A DNA stretch of 64,000 nucleotides, from NCBI RefSeq assembly GCF_932526225.1, contig NC_064039.1:16546639-16610638 (forward strand). Reading direction: 5' to 3'. Of the stretch, positions 12,060 to 23,964 are shown piece after piece; the first letter of the stretch is position 1, and the number at the start of each line of letters is the position of its first letter. Source of the stretch: Nematostella vectensis (taxonomy: Eukaryota; Cnidaria; Anthozoa; Actiniaria; Edwardsiidae). A model generated the notes under the pieces. It made no database searches. It was not told the DNA's origin and saw only the letters and a program-made list of their open reading frames with translations. A program made the position numbers and the translations under genes.

Positions 12060-13480
12060 GGGTTTCCATGGCGACTGTGATGTTATGTTGGATCCACAAT
12101 CCACCGGTTGTATGTCATTTCCTATACTACTACGTACATGAAATGAATACCAATGTATGGTACATTTTAATCGTAGACCTACCATATTCGGCAATTGTTG
12201 TTCGTATTGAAAATAATTCATATTTCATTTATAGTAGCCCCATAGGTAAAGAGAAATGGTCTTGGTGTATTTATCAAATTCTCTATAATTTGTCATTAGT
12301 GCCAGTCACCAATATAGGAAAATTATAACGATTCATGAAGTTAGTAATTTAGGTAGTAATTGATGAAGAAACGTTAATTATAACAAAAATAGGTCTCCTT
12401 TATGGTCCAGAAGATCATATTTCTAAATATTTTGTGATATGTATTTATTGTTTTAAATTTTGAAGAAAATAAAAAAGCACCTATTTTGCTGTGAGGAACT
12501 TTAATTGAGTGCCCTTTTTTTAAATAAATATTACCTCCCTTCAAAATCACTGAAAGCATACATATTTTTTACTTTGCTGTATCAGTTGTCAATGTACAAT
12601 TATAAATAAGACCTCAACTCCTTTTTCCTCTATAATTAGTTAATGATAGAATCCTATAGTCAAATTCTTACTCGCGCTCTCATTGGTCAAAAGAGATTGA
12701 CATTTTTTTAATTCAATAGTTGGAAAGTGCAATTCAATGAAGGTGTACCGCGAAATTTTTCCCAACGCGAATCATATCTTTCAAACTTAAGCTTAGCTGA
12801 GAAAATCAAAGTTCTCATCAAACAAGTTTTGGTTTGGATGAATGGACTTGTTTAGGAAGAACCTTTCGCTCTGAGTTTTAGTCTTAATTTGCCAGAAGTT
12901 GGAAAACTTTCCAAGCCTTTGACTCTTGCGAGTAGGACTAACAAACGGCGACGAAAGTCAAAACAAAACACCGACATTACGGCTCTTGGCGCAGAAAAGA
13001 CAAAAAAAACATGAATGAAAATACAATTGCTACGTACATTTCAAACGAAATACAAGGGTTTAAAGAGTGTATCACGGCCTACAACACCAGAAAAAAGCAC
13101 CAGATTCGCTACCCACAAAGAGTAAAAATCCTGAGCCTCTGTACCACAACCGGTTTCCTCTGTACCACAACCGGTTTCTCCTGGTGCAGTGAGCAGCGGT
13201 CTGTTTCTGGAACTCACTTCAACAACTCCCCAATGGGCATTGCTGTCAACCTCCATGTTTACTATTAATCCGGAGGAAGTCACGATTCTCTCTAAATTTG
13301 AACGAGCACGCGTTTTAAGTGAAAACTCTTTTCTGTTTTGATCTGTCCATTTTCCCATCGCAGGTAAGAACTTCCAATCCATACAGATTTGGTAGTAGAT
13401 TACTTATTAGAGCGTTTGTGCTCAATGCGATAAATATCCAGCTATTAGTTGTACCATCGAGAATAACCACCACCATCGCC
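12060..13480. other. Spacer without recognisable genes
   Basis: No protein family is recognisable. A short tandem duplication of a ~19-bp unit (tgtaccacaaccggtttcc) lies at about 13140-13182. Confidence 0.55.
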
Positions 13481-13489
13481 CCACCACAC

Positions 13490-13995
13490 TGCGCGTGAGG
13501 ATTTGCTCCTTTTATTTTGTCCTGCTCCCCCGCGGGTTGCGTGCTGTTATTTTGCTCGATAGGAATGAGAAGAGATCATGTAAAATAACTCGGAAGAAGA
13601 AAATAAGTCTAACTTAAGTAAGCAAGATTGGCAAATATACTCACACAAAGCTAAATCCCTGGATAGTTTGACTGTTTTGTTTGTCTGAGCGGCGAAGTCA
13701 AGTGAAGAAGACGACGAGCGATAAAATGGCCTTGATACCGCGTTTGATTCAAATACCGACTCAGCTAGTATAGTAACAACATAATAATATAGCATATAAT
13801 AATAACAACATCAAAGAAGTACAGTAATATCTCGCTCTTTATTTTCTCACTATTACAAAAGCTCAGATACTTCAGCTTGCTGGCTTTGATCATCACAAAA
13901 ATGCATTCCCTCACTACAAGGATAGTTTTATGAAATGTATTTTCTTGTATTCCTTCTCAATTCAACGAAATATTCACAAAAATCAATAATATATA
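13490..13995. repeat. Interspersed repeat R1, copy A
   Basis: Closely matches 28425-28865: both contain ccccgcgggttgcgtg, agagatcatgtaaaataac, cggcgaagtcaagtgaaga and agtacagtaatatct in the same order and orientation. No coding capacity is seen, so it is a non-autonomous mobile element or part of a longer one. Confidence 0.75.
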
Positions 13996-14905
13996 GATTT
14001 AAGGCACAGCCTAAAAGCGGAGCCAGCAATGAATCCCTTTTGTGTTGACTAATCGAGGTATTTTTGGGGGATCTAGTATCCTGCTCTTTACTGAGATTTT
14101 TTTATTGTACCAGCCAAATGGATCCAGGCCCTATTCAATAATTTAAATTATGCAGTATATCAAAGTTAACAGACACACTTCCTGGTGTAAATATGGCTGT
14201 CAAAGTTGTCAAAAGTCTAATGGTAAATTCTTATGTCCCATCATAGAGGTTCCTTTATGAATATTTTTTTTATCAAAACAATACTACGACAAGCTTTGCC
14301 CTTGTGCAGAATATGTCATGGATGTAACAGCATTCCTAACATTCGAAATAATATATTTAGACTCTTTAGATGCCATACTGTAATTTTTATGCATTGATTT
14401 AGTTGCGATTCTCTCCTTCATTGGACCGAATATTCAGAAAAATGTCTGGAAATTAAAATCCAAAAATATATCTCCTTTCATGCATTAAATATTGGTGCAC
14501 CCACCTTTACCATATAGTGGCCTTGTTGTTGGTGGCCTACTCCAGAATGATTGCAATGAAGAAAAAACAGATTGATTTTGGAAGCAAATCCTAAACAAAT
14601 CATCTAATGCATCACTGACAGTGCTAAAATGCTAACTTCTAATTTCAAATCAAACCCTTTCATTGATCTATGTTTGGGGAAGAGAGGAAGCAAAGAATAT
14701 CAATTGACTAAAAAATAGTCCACGGGAGTGAAAATATAAAGGAAATTGACTCAACTTGAAAGGTTTGGTGAAAAAAATATGAAAGTAATAAAAAAATTTG
14801 ATTGAGCATTTCTTGATATTTCCCCCTTCCCATTATCTTAACCATTTTATGCCTTCCCATTATCTTAACCATTTTATGCCTTCCCATTATCTTAACCATT
14901 TTATG
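13996..14905. repeat. Interspersed repeats E1 and R2, copy A, with a 27-bp x3 array
   Basis: 14000-14100 (E1) matches 30650-30740 through gcggagccagc and ttttgtgttgact. 14120-14800 (R2) matches 31080-31750 and, partly, 31860-32420; shared blocks include attggtgcacccacc and aagtctaatgg/gagtctaatgg. The array 14826-14906 is three exact copies of a 27-bp unit starting cttcccattatcttaacc and looks like a local expansion near the R2 end. Confidence 0.65.
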
Positions 14906-15675
14906 CCTTCCCCACTTAGCTTCCATAGAACCAGAGCTGCTTTAACCCGCGCTTTGTTTACTGGGCATGGATACAAAACAAGACAGTGTTTGAATCATAA
15001 TGGCTATGGGCTGTTAGCCCAAAGCCGCTTTATTAATAAAATTAATCAAAATATATAATTTGCTCTGATAAATCTAAACATTGTCCAGTAAAGGTGAGGG
15101 CAAACAACGCCAAATGCATGGTGGGTGGTTACCCACGATGCAGCCCCACCCAAGGGAAAAACAGCACTCGAGAACGATAGCACATATAAGCTTCAATCAT
15201 ACCTTCGCATAGTGTTGCTACTTAAAGCAAAAACAAAATGCTTTGTCAGTTATCCAATCACAACACAAGAAGGACACAGCCCATGCAAATGTTTCCTGTA
15301 TTGTGACAGGAGAAAAGCAAATGCAAATTTGATAAAGGTGGCAGACTTTCGCCCTAATGAACAAGCTACTAACAAAGCAATTGTACCGCAAAGACAACGC
15401 CCATGCAAGTGATTGCCAGTACTATGCAAGAAAATAGAACAATTTAAGTTAAATGGATTCAATTAAACTGCTACCCTTGTAAGCAGTTGCCTTGTCTGGA
15501 TTGTAGCTCAACCTAAACTCAAGGATGTGCAAGAAGTACACTACTATGTAAGTTGCTGCACATACTCAATCTATCGCCCTTGCAAGTAGAGGATTGTATA
15601 CAGTATACATCATATGCCTTCGAGAACCAATGGATTCCCCAGCAATCGACCGGTTCTAAAAGGAAAAAAATTGTA

Positions 15676-16601
15676 CTAATTCACAAGGCTATTGACCCGT
15701 ATGTACTTCTGAAAGGCATTAGATTTCCAGCGTCCCATAATCCTGATCTGTGCATCAGATAACCCTTGCGCTGCTGCATGAGATGCAGCTCCAATCCGAA
15801 AGCTGTGCCCTTTATAAAATGATGGATCAAGACCTGAATGTCTTATAGCAAGTGACAGCAAGTTAGTGAATTTATCTCTAGTAACAGCATTACCAAAACT
15901 GTCCAAAAATAGGGGGCCAGCATGTGTACCCATCAAAACTAAGTACTGCAGCAGTAAATTAACTGGACAAGGGCTGTTCTGGCGCTGAATTATCAGGGAG
16001 AAGGGATGCTGATTGTAGCTTCGTTTAAAATTATGAAAAGTCAATTTCAGAGCTTTAACCACACCGGTCTCCTCTTTGAGTTGGGATAGTTGAAAAGTTG
16101 TTAACAGACTTCCTGTATTCTGAGTTTGACTGGATTGAGTCATTTCCCCAACTCGTAAGAAAGCATAAAAGGCAAAACAGCATATTGATTGAAAAAGACA
16201 TGATTCAAATTTCGTGGAACAAATAACAAGAGCTGCTGTAACCAAACGTTGTAGTATTGGCAAGATGATGAGGAGCCGAGTATCAAGTTTAAAACCAATT
16301 TTGCTAAAGCCTTTGAGTATCTGGATCACATAAAAAGCCTTAGTTGGATCAGGAAGATTGGATAAACGATGTGAATAGCCCAGCGCACATACATAAGTGT
16401 GAATAGTTGAAGGGGCATAGTGATGATCGAATAAGTTGCAATAAAAAGAGCTACCATACTTGGCGATATGTGCAGCTGTACAACACAATTCTGGAAGGTA
16501 GCGCTGAGGAACTGGTTAAATAAACGCCAAGCCCGTCTATAGGTAGGGATGGATGATTGCTGGAGGCTTGAAGCCATGAGTGTTTCAACTATGGGCCCCA
16601 A
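15676..16601 (-). pseudogene. Tyrosine recombinase (YR) of copy 1, one frameshift
   Basis: The main frame 16488-15676 encodes the catalytic domain. Visible are FLRVGEM (first Arg), HSFRIGAA (H-x-x-R), GRWKSNAFQKYIR (Trp in the second-His position, then the Tyr nucleophile). The N-terminal SAM-like part (SSIPTYRRAWRLFNQF) is in another frame starting at 16601, so a frameshift lies near 16430-16450. In DIRS/Ngaro elements this enzyme integrates a circular DNA intermediate, which explains the absence of a DDE integrase. All catalytic residues remain. Confidence 0.82.
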
Positions 16602-17410
16602 TGTTGTGGCAACAGAGACAACGGAATTTCCGTCGGGTTGGAATGCATGGTTGCTGGGGCTTTGTCTTTGAAAACCTGAAGCTGGAGACGAGATAAAGAA
16701 TCTGCTAAAATGTTATGCACACCTGGTATATGCTTTGCTCTGAAAAGAATATTATGTTTAAGACAAAGGGCGACCAAGTGGCGGACAAAACACATTAGAG
16801 ATTTATCCCTGCAGCTCTGTTTATTGATCACGTAAACCAATGCTTCGTTATCGGTGAAAAATAAAATGCACTGGTTGGTCATTCTATGCCCCCATAAATG
16901 TACACTAAGGACAATGGGATAGAATTCCAGAATAGCGATATTCTTTCCTATCCATGTATCGGGCCATTGCCCATAGCACCATTCGTCACCAAAAACCGCC
17001 CCATAACCCAGAGAGCCTGCAGCATCAGTAAAACGCTTAAGTTTAGGTGAGCTCACCCAGTGCTCGTCAAGGAAAAATGACTTGCAATTGAAATTCTGAA
17101 GAAAAGACAGCCAAATTTTTAAGTCCTCCTTGGCACTTATATTCAGTCTGATCTTGTGGTGAGGGGCCTTAACATTAATAGTGAGATCTATCAGCTGCCT
17201 CAGAAAGGCCCTGCCAGGCATGACAACAGAAATGCAAAATTTAGCATTCCAATTAGCGACTGTAATTCCTGGAGGGACACCTTCTTCCTGCGCAAAAAAA
17301 ATTGTAATAAGCTGTATAGACTTGTCAATTTTGTCTTGTGGTAGGCGAGCCACTAACATTTGGGTATCAAGTTCGATACCCGCAAACTGCAAAGTAGTGG
17401 CAGGTCCCAT
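16589..17410 (-). pseudogene. RT C-terminus and RNase H of copy 1
   Basis: An open frame of 273 residues. It starts at the last RT block (FAGIELDT) and contains an RNase H domain: [43 protein letters not shown] and a C-terminal HNILADSLSRLQ. Its 3' end overlaps the start of the recombinase frame by about a dozen bases. The RT fingers and palm with the DD motif are absent because the element is 5'-truncated, so it cannot be active. Confidence 0.82.
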
Positions 17411-17439
17411 TGTTTTCTCTGGTGCTATGGGAATACCCT

Positions 17440-19296
17440 AATAGACTAATAGAGATCTGCCCTGATTATTCTTGATAAATTATAAAGGAAACCATGATTC
17501 TTGTTAGTGTTATTAAGAAACCTAAAGAATGCAACAGATTTATTAGATAGTATAGTGAGGTGAGGCTGCAAGATTTTCCAAATGTGAAGTATTCTTGAAT
17601 TAGAAATTTTATCACATTAGTTTTACAATTACAAAAATGAACTTGAAAACAGCTGAAATTAAAGTTTGATTACACAAAAGATAAGACTGAGATGGGGATG
17701 ATGGGGATGGCATGTTTCTCAGAAGGGGGGAGGGGGTAGTGGTTACTCAAGTCTGTGCTGGGGTTAGGGATGTGAAACCCTTAACTGCTTATCTGATGCA
17801 TTGCTTCCACCAATTTCACAGGGTCTTGAGGTTAAGCTCAAAAACCCTTAGCGGCACCCCTATACCCAAACATAGGTTAAATACCCCTCCCCTGGCTGGA
17901 GAGAGTCAAAATGTGTAAGAAGAGTAAAAATCGGGCCACAGCGAGTGTTTCGTCCCTAGGACCCTAGTGTTTATCCCAGAGTTAACACTAAATACAGTTC
18001 TAAAATCACTGTTTTACTCACATGTTTTGGCCCATAATCTTGGCTTCGGGTGGTGCATTAAGTAAAAGTAAGTTTAATATATTTTTTACTTGGTTTTGCT
18101 GGCAAAAAGCGATTGACAAATTCGACCATGTTTAAATCTGTTTGTAACTTCCGGACTTTTGTATCCATACTTTTGGCCGTTTACTCACAAACAAACTTCA
18201 GAGCACCGAATAATTCAAAGTATACTTAAAGTTAAGAAGTTGCCTTGAGAGCAAAACGATCTTCCCTCCGAGCAAGGCTTTCTCTTCTGTGACTCTTTGA
18301 TCGTAGTCATTCGCGTCTTAGAGGTTTGTATACAGGCTATTCGCGTCTGTGTGTATCACGTAGCCGAGTTGTTTTTGTATCAAGAACAAAACACCGCGCA
18401 CACACCGAATCGCGAATGTAACCGTCGGAACTTGACATTAAGAACCGTGCGGTTAAGGCAAATGTAGAAACAAGTGCAATACTGAAAGAAAAACTATCAC
18501 GTTCTGACACCAGCCAAAAAGTAGGCAAAAATAAATGGAATGAAACGAAAACGATCTAGCGAAAGGCAACGTGAGAACGAATACATGATACAAGGCATGG
18601 ACTTAAAAGAATTTATTAACAAATTAAATAATAAATTTTAAGTGATAACATAGTCAAATCCCGAGAAAAGGTAACCTAAACCAAATGCTAGTTTTAAAAA
18701 CAAAGTACTTACAACCGGTAAATCAAACTGAACACAACTGGCATGACAGGCCCGTACGGACAGCGCTCTAAGCTTGTAGCTTATCTCTGCTGACTGTCTT
18801 TCCTGAGCAACTGCATTTCTCGCTCCCGCATCACGCCTCGCAAGCAATGCGTCTCCTTTGCTCAACGGTACTAAAAAACAGATACTGTAAAAACAGCCGC
18901 TTTTATACTCGCTTGGGGACGCGCATTTTTCTAGGGACGCTAACATTTACTAACGTTCAAATTACTCAGCGTCCATTGTCCTGTCAAATTTAGAAACTAA
19001 TCTTCCTGGGAAATGGTAAAAGGACGCTTACTTGATTCAATTAGCACTATTAGCTATTGATACTAATCTAAAGAAATTTTTAAACATGTTCATTAAATTA
19101 ATGTTCTTTCTTTGATTGTTCTTTCATGGGGTCACATCCACCCCTGCTTTTCTGTGCTTACTAACAGGACAAACAAACATCTTTTTATCACGATAAGAAA
19201 ACAGGATACAATTAATTTGAGCACGTTGAAAGTAAATTCCTAAACGTGTACGGATCGAATTAGAATCACGTTTGAGAAACAATCTGTAAAATACGT
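17440..19296. other. Spacer; one 32-bp fragment shared with the BEL 5' side
   Basis: No gene recognised. acaaaacaccgcgcacacac followed by cgaatcgcgaa at about 18387-18418 recurs at 25069-25100, just upstream of the BEL gag gene, so this may be a fragment of the same element family. Confidence 0.5.
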
Positions 19297-19580
19297 TGTT
19301 GTGAATTTAAAAGAACATTTATTTGAAGATGGATAATGATTTTGTAGTAGTTACAGTTGATTTCTGGATCTGCTCGCTGTCTCTGTTCACTGTCTTCTCG
19401 TTCTATCGTTCTGTCGTACCAGCGTGTTTCATACCGTTTTATCAGGAAAAGGCTAGGCGTCTATTTACACAGCTGCAACAAGTATCTATTGTGATCAACT
19501 AATCTCTTAATTAAAAATAGTTTAGATAATTAGATCTCAGGAATAATTTACATAATCACGATTGCTCAATCTCCGACACA
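19297..19580 (-). repeat. 3' LTR of the BEL/Pao element (inferred ends)
   Basis: On the minus strand the segment begins TGTGTCGGAG directly after the polypurine tract and can end ...CAACA, giving TG...CA ends and 284 bp. An AATAAA lies on the minus strand at 19316-19321. The outer end is inferred because there is no second LTR to align. Confidence 0.5.
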
Positions 19581-19676
19581 CTCCCCCCAAATATCGTGAG
19601 CAAGATATATGTTAACTGAGGAGATTGGAATAGCATGTTGAATTCTAGTAACGTCTCAATGTTCCTTTGAGTGTCT

Positions 19677-22253
19677 CTATGTATAACAAAACTCTATAGT
19701 TGTATAAACGCTTAGTGTTCGTATTGTACACAAATGTACGGTTCGTCTCCCGATCATAGGTTTTCTGCGTCGTCTAGCGGCAGCTGCGGCATCTCTCCGT
19801 GGCCTAAACTCTGCAGCATTGGGCCGGAGTCTCTCATCAGGTTGAGGTCGCACGACATCATCGACCTTTAGTTCTAGCGGATACAGGAGTTGTACAGGAC
19901 GTTCGATGTATGACTTCCCAGCACGAAGCTTCGCCCCTCGCACCTCGCCGTCCTTGCTAGTAATTAAGGAACTCACAATTCCCAACTGCCATTTGCCGCG
20001 ATTCTTCTCCTCGGATTTAACGATAACCACTTCGCCGATTGTAGGCTTGGTGTCCGGTGCTCCGGCCTTTGCACGGTGACGCTCACGAAGACCGCGCAGA
20101 TACTCATCTGTCCATCTCTTCCAGACCGCGTCTTTACACTTAATGAGATGTTTGGCGCGCTTGCGCAAATCTGTGTCTTGTATGTGATGCGCTTGTATCT
20201 CTGGTAAGGTGTTGCTCTTGATAAAGAGAAGCGAGTGTGGCGTTAGAAGTGGGAGCTGCACGTCGTCTTCTATATAACTCAGCGGCCTGTTGTTTAGTGT
20301 GATTTCCATATCTAGCAGGATCTCTTGTAGCCCCTTCCAATACAACATCCCATGGCCGATAGACTTGTGTAGGCTTGCTTTGACGAGACCTATCATCCGT
20401 TCAAACTGGCCTCCCCACCAGGGCGCACGACTCAAGTTGAACTGCCATCTTATCTGGTTGACTGAGAGATAATCTTGTAGGCGCTCATCCTGCATAACCT
20501 GCTTGATCCACTTCTCCGCCCCCACAAACGTTCGTCCGTTGTCTGAGTAGATAATATCTGGCCTCCCCCGGCGTGCGATGAACTGCTTCAGACTATGAAG
20601 GCAGTCTGGAGTCTCTAGGCTTGGTAGGAGGTCAAGGTAGATTCCTCTCGTAAGGCTGCAGGTGTACAGTAGTAAATACGCCTTTTCTTCTTTCTGTCTG
20701 GCAACACGGTATTTGATTGGCCCAGCGAAGTCTACGCCGATGACTTGGTAGGCGCTGGTACCTTGCGTCCTTGTAACAGGAAGGTCTGCGGGTGGCGGGG
20801 TCGAGTATGCCACTGTTTGAAAGGGCTTACAGCCATGGCATTTCTTGCGCACCTTTCGCACCAGCTGTCGCAACCTCGGGACCCAGAAGTCTTCGCGTAC
20901 TTTTGCCATAGTGAGTCCCACTCCCCCGTGGAGAGTGCGTAAATGCGCCTCCTCTACTATGCGCTGAGTGTATATATGTACGTGTGGTAGGTAGACTGGA
21001 TACTGGCCCTGGACTCGTCCTCGGCACTCGAGTAGACCTTCTCCGTTGAGTTGTAGGTTGAGCGCGATGCGATCGTCTGACAGATCACAGCTGTTCTGGG
21101 CTTGCTTGATCCAGAAGCACCTCTGAATCTCTGTCTCCTCTGTTAGTAAGGGCCCAGTTCTTTTCTTGACACCTTTCTTGCGACTTTGGCAGTTGTACGC
21201 AAATCTGCGCATCCAGCAGCATATCCTCACAGCTTTGTGTAGCGGGTATTTCTCGAGGAGCTCGTCGATTTCGTTGCGCTCCGCCACAGCCAACGACAGT
21301 ACTTGTCTAACAAGCTTAGCTTCCGCTTTGCTTTCTACTGACTGTTCGAGTACTATGCCTTCAGGCCAGCATCCGGGTTCGGACAGCCACTCCGGACCCT
21401 TCCACCACATGTCAGCATTCACAACGCTCCCCCCTCGGCTTCCGAGATCAGCGGGATTGTCTTTGGTTGGCACGTGATGCCACGTGACATCTTGGTGACT
21501 GTTTATCTTGTGTACTCGGTTGGACACAAACTGCTTGTAGTCGCCTTGGTTGTTTATCCAGTAGAGTGCAACTGTACTGTCGGGCCAGCAGTGCAGACCG
21601 CTGACCGGAAGTCCATCAAGAGTTCCCTTGACATTGTTGATTAAGTTAACGGCCAAATGGCCAGCCACTAACTCCAAGCGTGGTATTGTAAGACCTTGCT
21701 TGGCCAGTCTTGCTTTAGCTGCCACCAGACCTTGATTAACGCCAGACTCTTGCGTGACGACGGCGTAAACACAAGCAGAGACACCTTGCGCTGAAGCGTC
21801 TCCAAACGAGTGCAGTTCTATGCTCTTGATTACTTCACGGTGAGTCACTAGCGACCTTGACACTTCAACTCTCTGGGGAAGAGAGTTTTCCCACTTAGAC
21901 CATACTTTCTTCAATTCATCCGAGATCGGTGCATCCCAAGCCATCTTGGCGTCGCATACGGAACGATAAACCAATTTACCGCTAAGAGTGGTGGGCGATA
22001 AAAGCCCCAGGGGATCATAAACTTTAGCGAGCTTCGCTAAAATCCCTCGCTTTGTCAGCGCAAAGTTTCCTTGCGGTATTGTCACGCTCAGCTTGTCTTC
22101 TCCGGTTTGCCAGCCAAGCCCGAGTAAGCTGCATTCCTCGTTGACTGGTACTCCTAGCTCTTTTTTTGGCGTAAGTTGAATCCTCGCTCGCGGGTCCTTC
22201 AGACTCGAGCTCCTTGGCGTTGGAGTGCCACTTGTGTAGTTTGAAACCAGCAT
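19677..22253 (-). CDS. BEL/Pao pol, RNase H and integrase part
   Basis: An 858-residue open frame without internal stops; its first residues are out of frame with the true protein, which joins from the upstream frame near 22167. In order it has the RT connection (LLGLGWQT, AKVYDPLGLLSP), the RNase H-like region (SIELHSFGDASAQGVSACVY, WHHVPTKDNPADLGSRG), the integrase zinc domain (a His pair around THGGVGLT-like residues and CHGCKPFQ), and the DDE core (GVDFAGP, YSDNGRTFVG, WWGGQFERMIGLVK). A C-terminal Pao-specific domain follows (GEVVIVKSEEKNRGKWQLG). The RT-RNase H-integrase order and the GVDFAGP and WWGGQFERM motifs are diagnostic of BEL/Pao. Confidence 0.9.
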   Translation of the reverse strand: MLVSNYTSGTPTPRSSSLKDPRARIQLTPKKELGVPVNEECSLLGLGWQTGEDKLSVTIPQGNFALTKRGILAKLAKVYDPLGLLSPTTLSGKLVYRSVCDAKMAWDAPISDELKKVWSKWENSLPQRVEVSRSLVTHREVIKSIELHSFGDASAQGVSACVYAVVTQESGVNQGLVAAKARLAKQGLTIPRLELVAGHLAVNLINNVKGTLDGLPVSGLHCWPDSTVALYWINNQGDYKQFVSNRVHKINSHQDVTWHHVPTKDNPADLGSRGGSVVNADMWWKGPEWLSEPGCWPEGIVLEQSVESKAEAKLVRQVLSLAVAERNEIDELLEKYPLHKAVRICCWMRRFAYNCQSRKKGVKKRTGPLLTEETEIQRCFWIKQAQNSCDLSDDRIALNLQLNGEGLLECRGRVQGQYPVYLPHVHIYTQRIVEEAHLRTLHGGVGLTMAKVREDFWVPRLRQLVRKVRKKCHGCKPFQTVAYSTPPPADLPVTRTQGTSAYQVIGVDFAGPIKYRVARQKEEKAYLLLYTCSLTRGIYLDLLPSLETPDCLHSLKQFIARRGRPDIIYSDNGRTFVGAEKWIKQVMQDERLQDYLSVNQIRWQFNLSRAPWWGGQFERMIGLVKASLHKSIGHGMLYWKGLQEILLDMEITLNNRPLSYIEDDVQLPLLTPHSLLFIKSNTLPEIQAHHIQDTDLRKRAKHLIKCKDAVWKRWTDEYLRGLRERHRAKAGAPDTKPTIGEVVIVKSEEKNRGKWQLGIVSSLITSKDGEVRGAKLRAGKSYIERPVQLLYPLELKVDDVVRPQPDERLRPNAAEFRPRRDAAAAARRRRKPMIGRRTVHLCTIRTLSVYTTIEFCYT

Positions 22254-23964
22254 CTTGAAATATCTGTGTAGCTTTCTCCTTGAGTTCCCTAGCTTCTTTC
22301 ACGGTGCTTGCGCCGGAAATTAAATCATCAACGTAAAGTTCTTTCCTGATCCTCGAGACCACTTCCGGTTCTTTTTCCTCCCAGGTATCCAAATGAGCCT
22401 CGATTACTCCCCCCAGCAAAAAGGGAGATGGCGCGAGACCAAACAATGCCCTCGTGAATCTTAGTGTTTGTACTGGAGAGTGTTCATTTGTACGCCAATG
22501 AAATCGCATTGCATCACGGTCGCATTCTCTCACGCGTACTTGTAAGAATGCTTTCTGTAGATCACCGGTTATCGCAACAGTGTTGAACCTCCCACGAACT
22601 AGAACGTCCCAAATCTTGTTCTGTAATGGCGGTCCTTTGTGTAGACAGTCATTAAGTGATGGCGCCTCCCTGTGTTCCTTAGCTGACGCGTCGTAGACGA
22701 TACGTAATTTACTGCTTTCAGCTTGAGTACGTAAGACGGGTGTGTTAGGGATATAGAATTCCCTGCCTATGCTCGGTCCTTCGGCGGCCTCTACGATTCC
22801 TTCGGTAATTTGTTCTTCTATTATCTCTGCGTACTTTGCTGTGAGATCTTGCCGCTCGAGCTTCTTTGTTAAACTAGCCAGTCGCTGTAAACTTCCTGCC
22901 TTGTTGCTAGGAAGTGGTGGGTGATCGCCTTTCCATGGGAGTCCAGTTATATAACAGCCGTTTTCATCTCTCGCTAACTGTTCTTTGAACTCTTGATACA
23001 CTGTGTCTTGACTGTTTGTAGGCGTATCCTCGAGTCCCAAAATGTCAAGCTTGCATAACTCTTCGTAGTCAACTTGCGTAGTTTGACATGCCAACATGTT
23101 TCCAATATCGATAGGTTCTTTTCCAGGAGATATTATAGTCCATCCAAATCTAGTAAGTTCTGCGACCGGTTGCCCCGACATTCCAATCTTTGGTGCAGTT
23201 TCTGTTTTGACTTTAGCGTATTCGCTAGCCCCAAGAATAATATGAATGGGTAATTTGTCCTTTGTACTTGTGCCTTGAACATTGACTTGATTTAAATGCG
23301 CATGTTCTCCAATCAGCTTATTGTAGTTGGGATTATCGATAAACAAAAGTTCTCCTTTGTTTACTTTGGTCACCTCGACACCCATTTCATAGTCACCGCC
23401 GACCGCTTTAATTGTAATGTTTGCTAGTTCAACTTCAAGTGTTGTGCTTCCAAGCATCATGTCTATTTTCCGTACTTCCCGTGTGACTTGCCGTTTTTTG
23501 AGTCGATCAAGCAGCGCGGCTGATGCGTACGAACTCCCGGAACCCGTGTCCAGTAACGCTCGGCATTTAAATCTTTCGACATCCACAATGACCACTGGAT
23601 ATACAACTTGACCAACGGGGACTCCTGCGGTGACAAGTAGTGGGTTGCTGTTGGACTTTACATCCGAATCGCAGATAGACGTGTGGTGGCGCTGTTTGCA
23701 CTTAAAACAGTTTGACTTGCTTTTGCATTCTTCAGCACGATGTTTTCCCTTGGTGCAATTAAAACACAGTTTCTCTTTGACGAGTATCCGTTTCCGTTTC
23801 TTTATGTCGGTAACCTTTGCACAATCAACCCCTTTTTGAGCACCGCCACAATAAACGCATGTAAGGTTATTCACGGCCCGTTGATCTTCAGAACTGTTAA
23901 CGGTACTTGTTTGATATAGCCTAGATGATCGCGCTTGTTGAGAATTGTTAGACTTGGTTTTATC
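22024..23964 (-). CDS. BEL/Pao zinc knuckle, protease and reverse transcriptase
   Basis: Open from just after the TAG at 23965-23967 in the same frame as gag. It encodes Cys-rich segments ending in a CCHC-like knuckle (CFKCKQRHHTSIC), a retropepsin active site (ALLDTGSGSSYA), then RT: EFYIPNTPVLR, LRIVYDASAKE, TGDLQKAFLQV, ALFGLAPSPFLL and the catalytic YVDDLISG at 22324-22335. The meaningful frame ends near 22167, at a run of seven T; beyond it the protein continues in the next frame (19677-22253). No ATG starts this part, so it was a single polyprotein with gag. Confidence 0.88.
   Translation of the reverse strand, partial: DKTKSNNSQQARSSRLYQTSTVNSSEDQRAVNNLTCVYCGGAQKGVDCAKVTDIKKRKRILVKEKLCFNCTKGKHRAEECKSKSNCFKCKQRHHTSICDSDVKSNSNPLLVTAGVPVGQVVYPVVIVDVERFKCRALLDTGSGSSYASAALLDRLKKRQVTREVRKIDMMLGSTTLEVELANITIKAVGGDYEMGVEVTKVNKGELLFIDNPNYNKLIGEHAHLNQVNVQGTSTKDKLPIHIILGASEYAKVKTETAPKIGMSGQPVAELTRFGWTIISPGKEPIDIGNMLACQTTQVDYEELCKLDILGLEDTPTNSQDTVYQEFKEQLARDENGCYITGLPWKGDHPPLPSNKAGSLQRLASLTKKLERQDLTAKYAEIIEEQITEGIVEAAEGPSIGREFYIPNTPVLRTQAESSKLRIVYDASAKEHREAPSLNDCLHKGPPLQNKIWDVLVRGRFNTVAITGDLQKAFLQVRVRECDRDAMRFHWRTNEHSPVQTLRFTRALFGLAPSPFLLGGVIEAHLDTWEEKEPEVVSRIRKELYVDDLISGASTVKEARELKEKATQIFQDAGFKLHKWHSNAKELESEGPASEDSTYAKKRARSTSQRGMQLTRAWLANRRRQAERDNTARKLCADKARDFSEAR

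Larger units (their letters stand above)
14906..17439 (-). mobile_element. DIRS/Ngaro-type tyrosine-recombinase retrotransposon, copy 1 (5' truncated)
   Basis: Minus-strand order is RT end, RNase H, then tyrosine recombinase, then a ~700-base 3' region. That region matches the 3' region of copy 2 at 53363-53920 (cccgcgctttgtttactg, aagccgctttattaataaa, gcaaacaacgccaaatgca). Gag and most of the RT are missing: similarity to copy 2 stops at about 17439. No methyltransferase domain is seen, which favours a Ngaro-like over a DIRS1-like assignment. The left boundary is uncertain by about 30 bases because the flanks of both copies also resemble each other. Confidence 0.8.

Noticed and set aside
11319-12080. 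Long Ser-, Leu-Pro- and Glu-rich open frames on both strands
   Set aside because: They are produced by the (CTTCCT)n microsatellite; there is no coding signal outside it.
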